Of a DNA stretch of 64,000 bases, positions 61,452-64,000 are shown piece by piece. Position 1 is the first letter of the stretch. The number at the start of each line of letters is the position of its first letter. The DNA comes from Pseudohongiella sp. (GTDB lineage Bacteria > Pseudomonadota > Gammaproteobacteria > Pseudomonadales > Pseudohongiellaceae). The stretch covers positions 124,001 to 188,000 of the forward strand of contig NZ_DRFV01000001.1 of the NCBI RefSeq assembly GCF_011050365.1. Reading direction: 5' to 3'. The position numbers and the translations under genes are program-made. Below the pieces are notes generated by a model, which saw only the letters and a list, made by a program, of their open reading frames with translations, was not told the DNA's origin and did not search any database.

Positions 61452-61966
61452 CAGTCGGCCAGGCTGCCCGGGGCGAAACGCGACAGTATTTCCGGATTAA
61501 AGGCCTGGTGGCAGGCTGTGCAGACACTGTACAGCTGCGCGCCGGCCTGGAATATCGCTTCTTTATCCTGATCGCGTGCGGCCTGCATGGCAGTGAGTCC
61601 GACAGTACTCATGGCCTGGGAGTAGGTGGCCCACTCGGCCTGCGGCATCGCGCGTCCGGGTAACATCAGGGCATTGCCGGCTTCAACGATCATCGCCGCG
61701 TGATTTTCAACGCGTTGCCAGCCTTCATCATCGGTGGGGTAGAGTTCATAGTAACCATCCACCTCGTCCAGTACCCAGCCCGCCGAACGCCACAGGCCAT
61801 CAGCTGTAGGCTCCAGTACATGGGCCATGAATTCGGTCATGTTCAGCGTCAGATTGTACGTCGGGGCACTCTCGGCCACGGGTGCATCAACCGCGGTCTC
61901 ACCGCAGGCAGTCAGTAGCGCTGCGCCCAGCAGCAGGCAGGATTTGATTTGTTTAATCAGTGTCAT
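61451..61966 (-). CDS. Lipoprotein c-type cytochrome
   Basis: A 171-residue predicted lipoprotein (LLLGAALLTAC). Haem motif CTACH lies near the C-terminus (about residue 150), with a longer tail than the paralogue at 59748-60152. The motif order and helix pattern match cytochrome c'-like proteins, but lipid-anchored. First gene of the HupE operon, so a redox-coupled role for HupE is possible. GGGAA precedes the ATG. Confidence 0.85.
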   Translation of the reverse strand: MTLIKQIKSCLLLGAALLTACGETAVDAPVAESAPTYNLTLNMTEFMAHVLEPTADGLWRSAGWVLDEVDGYYELYPTDDEGWQRVENHAAMIVEAGNALMLPGRAMPQAEWATYSQAMSTVGLTAMQAARDQDKEAIFQAGAQLYSVCTACHQAFNPEILSRFAPGSLAD

Positions 61967-62241
61967 ACGGATTCCCGTGCGTCGGCGCAGCAGCAGTCGA
62001 GGTTGTCAGGTCCGACGCGGGCCGATAATGATGTGGAGTTGCATGATAAGCCCGTTCAGTATCGCATATCAACACGCGCTTTGGCGCTGAACTGCGACGA
62101 TTCGCCGCGTCTGTGGCGCCTTTTGGCGATAGCCGGGGGCATGGCGCATTGCGCTAACAGTTCTTGATTCCTGCTCACAGGTGGTTTAGTTTGCAGCATG
62201 TTCCTTGCACAATAATGACATCATAAAGGGGAATCGGGACC

Positions 62242-63300
62242 ATGAGTCTTTTTACCGTATCCACATGCGGCGGCTGTTTTTCTGCACGCCCGACGTCGCC
62301 AGGCCCGCGGCTGGTGATTTCAGCGCTGGGGCTGGCAGCCATGTTGCTGGCAGTGCCTGCTATGGCAGCCGAAGCAGTCTATGAGCCACCACGCACGCCT
62401 TCGGGCAAGCCTGATTTTCAGGGCCTGTGGACCAATGCCTCAATCACCACGTTGCAGCGCAGTGAGCGCTATGACAAATTGGTACTCGATGCCGATGAAG
62501 TGGCTGCTGTCACGGCAGCGCACCCGCAGAATGTCAGGCAGGCGACCGATGACAATCTGGAGGCCGGTGAATTGCTCGATGGCTCTGACCTTGGCATGGG
62601 GCGTGGTTACAATGCGTTCTGGATTGATCCGGGCAACAGCTTTGGTGTGGTCCGGGGCGAACATCGTACCGCCTGGATTACCGAGCCGGAAAATGGCCGC
62701 ATTCCCTACTCCGAAGAAGGGCAGCAGTTGCGTCGTGAGTTTCGGGAGCATTTCAGCAGCAATGATGGCCCCGAAGGGCGCTCACTGGGTGAGCGCTGCC
62801 TGATCGGTTTTGGCGGCACCGGCGGGCCTCCCATGCTTAATGTGCTGTACAACAATCATTACCGGTTTGTGCAGACTGACGACTACCTGATGATTCTGGT
62901 GGAAATGAATCAGGACGCCCGCATCATTCCCATCAATGGTGAGCATCGACCACCGGAGCTGCAGCAGTGGCTGGGTGACGCAATCGGCTGGTGGGAGGGT
63001 GACACGCTGGTGGTGGAAACGCGAAATCTGCACCCGCAGCAGGCGGGCAGCGGGCAGGTCAATCTGTCTGATGAGGGGCGGGTCATTGAGCGCTTTACCC
63101 GCTACTCCGACGACCAGATTCTGTATGAATTCGAGGTCGACGATCCTGTCTACTATACCCAGGTCTGGCGTGGCGAGATGAGCTTCAATACCACTGACTC
63201 GCGCATGTATGAATACGCCTGTCACGAAGGTAATTATGGTCTGCCCGGCATTCTGGCCGGTGAAAGGCGGCAAGAGGCCGACGCCGCTGCTGCGCAATAG
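62242..63300 (+). CDS. Exported GKPDF-family protein
   Basis: A 352-residue protein with a signal peptide ending AMAAEA. Core motifs: RTPSGKPDFQGLWTNAS, GGTGGPPMLNVLYNNHYR, GDAIGWWEGDTLVVET and RGEMSFNTTDSRMYEYACHEGN, part shown. It is a paralogue of the lipoprotein at 58076-59002. The family has no assigned function. Ribosome site AGGGG upstream of the ATG. It is upstream of the iron-binding protein gene, but a separate Fur-type promoter lies between them. Confidence 0.83.
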   Translation: MSLFTVSTCGGCFSARPTSPGPRLVISALGLAAMLLAVPAMAAEAVYEPPRTPSGKPDFQGLWTNASITTLQRSERYDKLVLDADEVAAVTAAHPQNVRQATDDNLEAGELLDGSDLGMGRGYNAFWIDPGNSFGVVRGEHRTAWITEPENGRIPYSEEGQQLRREFREHFSSNDGPEGRSLGERCLIGFGGTGGPPMLNVLYNNHYRFVQTDDYLMILVEMNQDARIIPINGEHRPPELQQWLGDAIGWWEGDTLVVETRNLHPQQAGSGQVNLSDEGRVIERFTRYSDDQILYEFEVDDPVYYTQVWRGEMSFNTTDSRMYEYACHEGNYGLPGILAGERRQEADAAAAQ

Positions 63301-63342
63301 TCAACACAGAGCAAATACGGTGTCGGTCAACGAAGATATAAA

Positions 63343-63375
63343 TTGCAAATCGAAATGAGAGCAATTATCATTATC
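63343..63375 (+). promoter_or_regulatory. Sigma-70 promoter overlapped by a Fur-box-like site
   Basis: TTGCAA (63343-63348), 17-nt spacer and TATCAT (63366-63371) form a good sigma-70 promoter. The 19 bases 63357-63375 match 13 of 19 of the Fur consensus, with the 3' half AATTATCATTATC nearly perfect. The site covers the -10 element, so Fur would block transcription of the iron-binding gene. Confidence 0.7.
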
Positions 63376-63410
63376 CCGAATTTAAGATAATTCTGTTTCG
63401 GGAGGTTGAT

Positions 63411-64000
63411 ATGCTGTTTGGTTCGCAACGTCGTGGTAGCGAAACACGATCTTTTAAAAAGGTTTGCTTGTCCTCTGTTGCGACACTGAGCTTGCTGGCA
63501 GCCGGCATACTCAGTGCCGCTGAGGTGAATGTGTACTCCGCCCGAGAGGAGAACCTGATCAAGCCTATCCTGGATCGTTTCTCGGAACAGACCGGTATCA
63601 CTGTCAATCTGATTACCGGTGGCGCCGATGAGCTCATCACCCGTATGGATCTCGAAGGCGCCAATTCGCCTGCTGACGTTCTGCTGACGGTCGATGTCGG
63701 TCGTTTGCACCGGGCTGAGGAAATGGGCCTGTTGCAACCGGTCGAGTCCGACGTGCTTACGTCCCTGGTTCCTGAACAGTATCGTGACGCCGAAGGTCAC
63801 TGGTTCAGCGTATCACTGCGCTCACGCGTTATTGTTTATGACAAGGAGCGCGTAGATCCGGCCGAGCTGTCGACCTACGAAGATCTTGCTGATCCGAAAT
63901 GGGCTGGCAAAATCTGCATCCGTTCATCATCCAACATCTACAACCAGTCATTGACCGCTTCGCTGGTCAGTCACCACGGCGCAGAAGCCACTGAAGAGTG
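63411..64000 (+). CDS. Fe(3+) ABC transporter substrate-binding protein, 5' part
   Basis: 196 codons are visible; the gene runs off the window (family about 340 residues). A signal peptide (VCLSSVATLSLLAAGILSA) leads to the start of the mature part EVNVYSAREENLIKPILDRF, typical of ferric-iron binding proteins (FbpA/FutA type). Then DELITRMDLEGANSPADVLLTVDVGRL (20 of those) and KWAGKICIRSSSNIYNQ continue the family. GGAGGTTG precedes the ATG by a few bases. A Fur-type promoter lies directly upstream, supporting an iron role. Permease and ATPase genes are expected beyond the window. Confidence 0.93.
   Translation, partial: MLFGSQRRGSETRSFKKVCLSSVATLSLLAAGILSAAEVNVYSAREENLIKPILDRFSEQTGITVNLITGGADELITRMDLEGANSPADVLLTVDVGRLHRAEEMGLLQPVESDVLTSLVPEQYRDAEGHWFSVSLRSRVIVYDKERVDPAELSTYEDLADPKWAGKICIRSSSNIYNQSLTASLVSHHGAEATEE

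Overview
The window reads as a contiguous chromosomal segment of a free-living, probably marine, gammaproteobacterium. This rests on the conserved gammaproteobacterial order nrdR-ribD-ribE-ribBA-ribH-nusB-thiL-pgpA-ribA followed by dxs-ispA-xseB, and on rlmJ, ettA, a class I aroA, a DnaT/P-like pair and Fur-type promoters. Lineage below class is a guess (Cellvibrionales or Pseudohongiellaceae-like). No rRNA, CRISPR array, transposase or integrase was seen. Base composition looks moderately GC-rich, except for an AT-richer island at about 6.86-11.9 kb.

Layout. 0-6.8 kb: 3' part of rlmJ, a repeat-bearing secreted PPC-domain protein, a GNAT/nitrilase fusion, a PQQ-type quinoprotein dehydrogenase and a Tat-exported amidohydrolase. 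6.86-11.9 kb: a MarR-controlled RND/MMPL transporter, LolA-like protein and outer-membrane barrel operon. It carries three identical 12-bp palindromic operators and is bracketed by two near-identical 49-bp copies of the amidohydrolase 3' end, which suggests an insertion. 12-22 kb: DUF2061 protein with a Fur-like box, CNNM/CBS membrane protein, aroA, TonB-dependent receptor, a SulP transporter with a tandem universal stress protein, a CocE-type hydrolase and tRNA-Gly(CCC). 22-25 kb: a photoactive yellow protein (PYP) gene and an adenylate-forming ligase likely to activate its chromophore, then a Sel1-repeat protein and tRNA-Pro(CGG). 25-30 kb: DoxX, hybrid histidine kinase, two lipoproteins (one FlgO-like) and a sterol-desaturase family protein. 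29.9-34.8 kb: glycerate kinase, glucosyl-phosphoglycerate phosphatase, GpgS and a GH13 phosphorylase, together a closed synthesis and recycling loop for the compatible solute glucosylglycerate. 35-42 kb: a DnaT-like protein with three DNA-binding repeats overlapping a lambda-P-like gene, PilZ protein, ettA, a second nitrilase-family enzyme, a membrane protein and a diguanylate cyclase. 42-55 kb: glyA and nrdR, then riboflavin, thiamine, phospholipid, cobalamin and isoprenoid genes. 55-64 kb: a glycosyltransferase, a membrane protein with a 2OG-Fe(II) oxygenase, then secreted proteins (two GKPDF-family paralogues, DUF6152), two c-type cytochromes, HupE/UreJ with a membrane-anchored partner, and the 5' part of a Fur-controlled ferric-iron binding protein.

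The most notable items are the PYP/ligase pair without a visible tyrosine ammonia-lyase, the MarR/RND/LolA-like/barrel island between duplicated gene tails, the complete glucosylglycerate cycle, the triple-DnaT/P-like replication pair, and a 13-bp repeat family shared by the ribD-ribE and dxs upstream regions. All calls come from reading the sequence; no database search was run.
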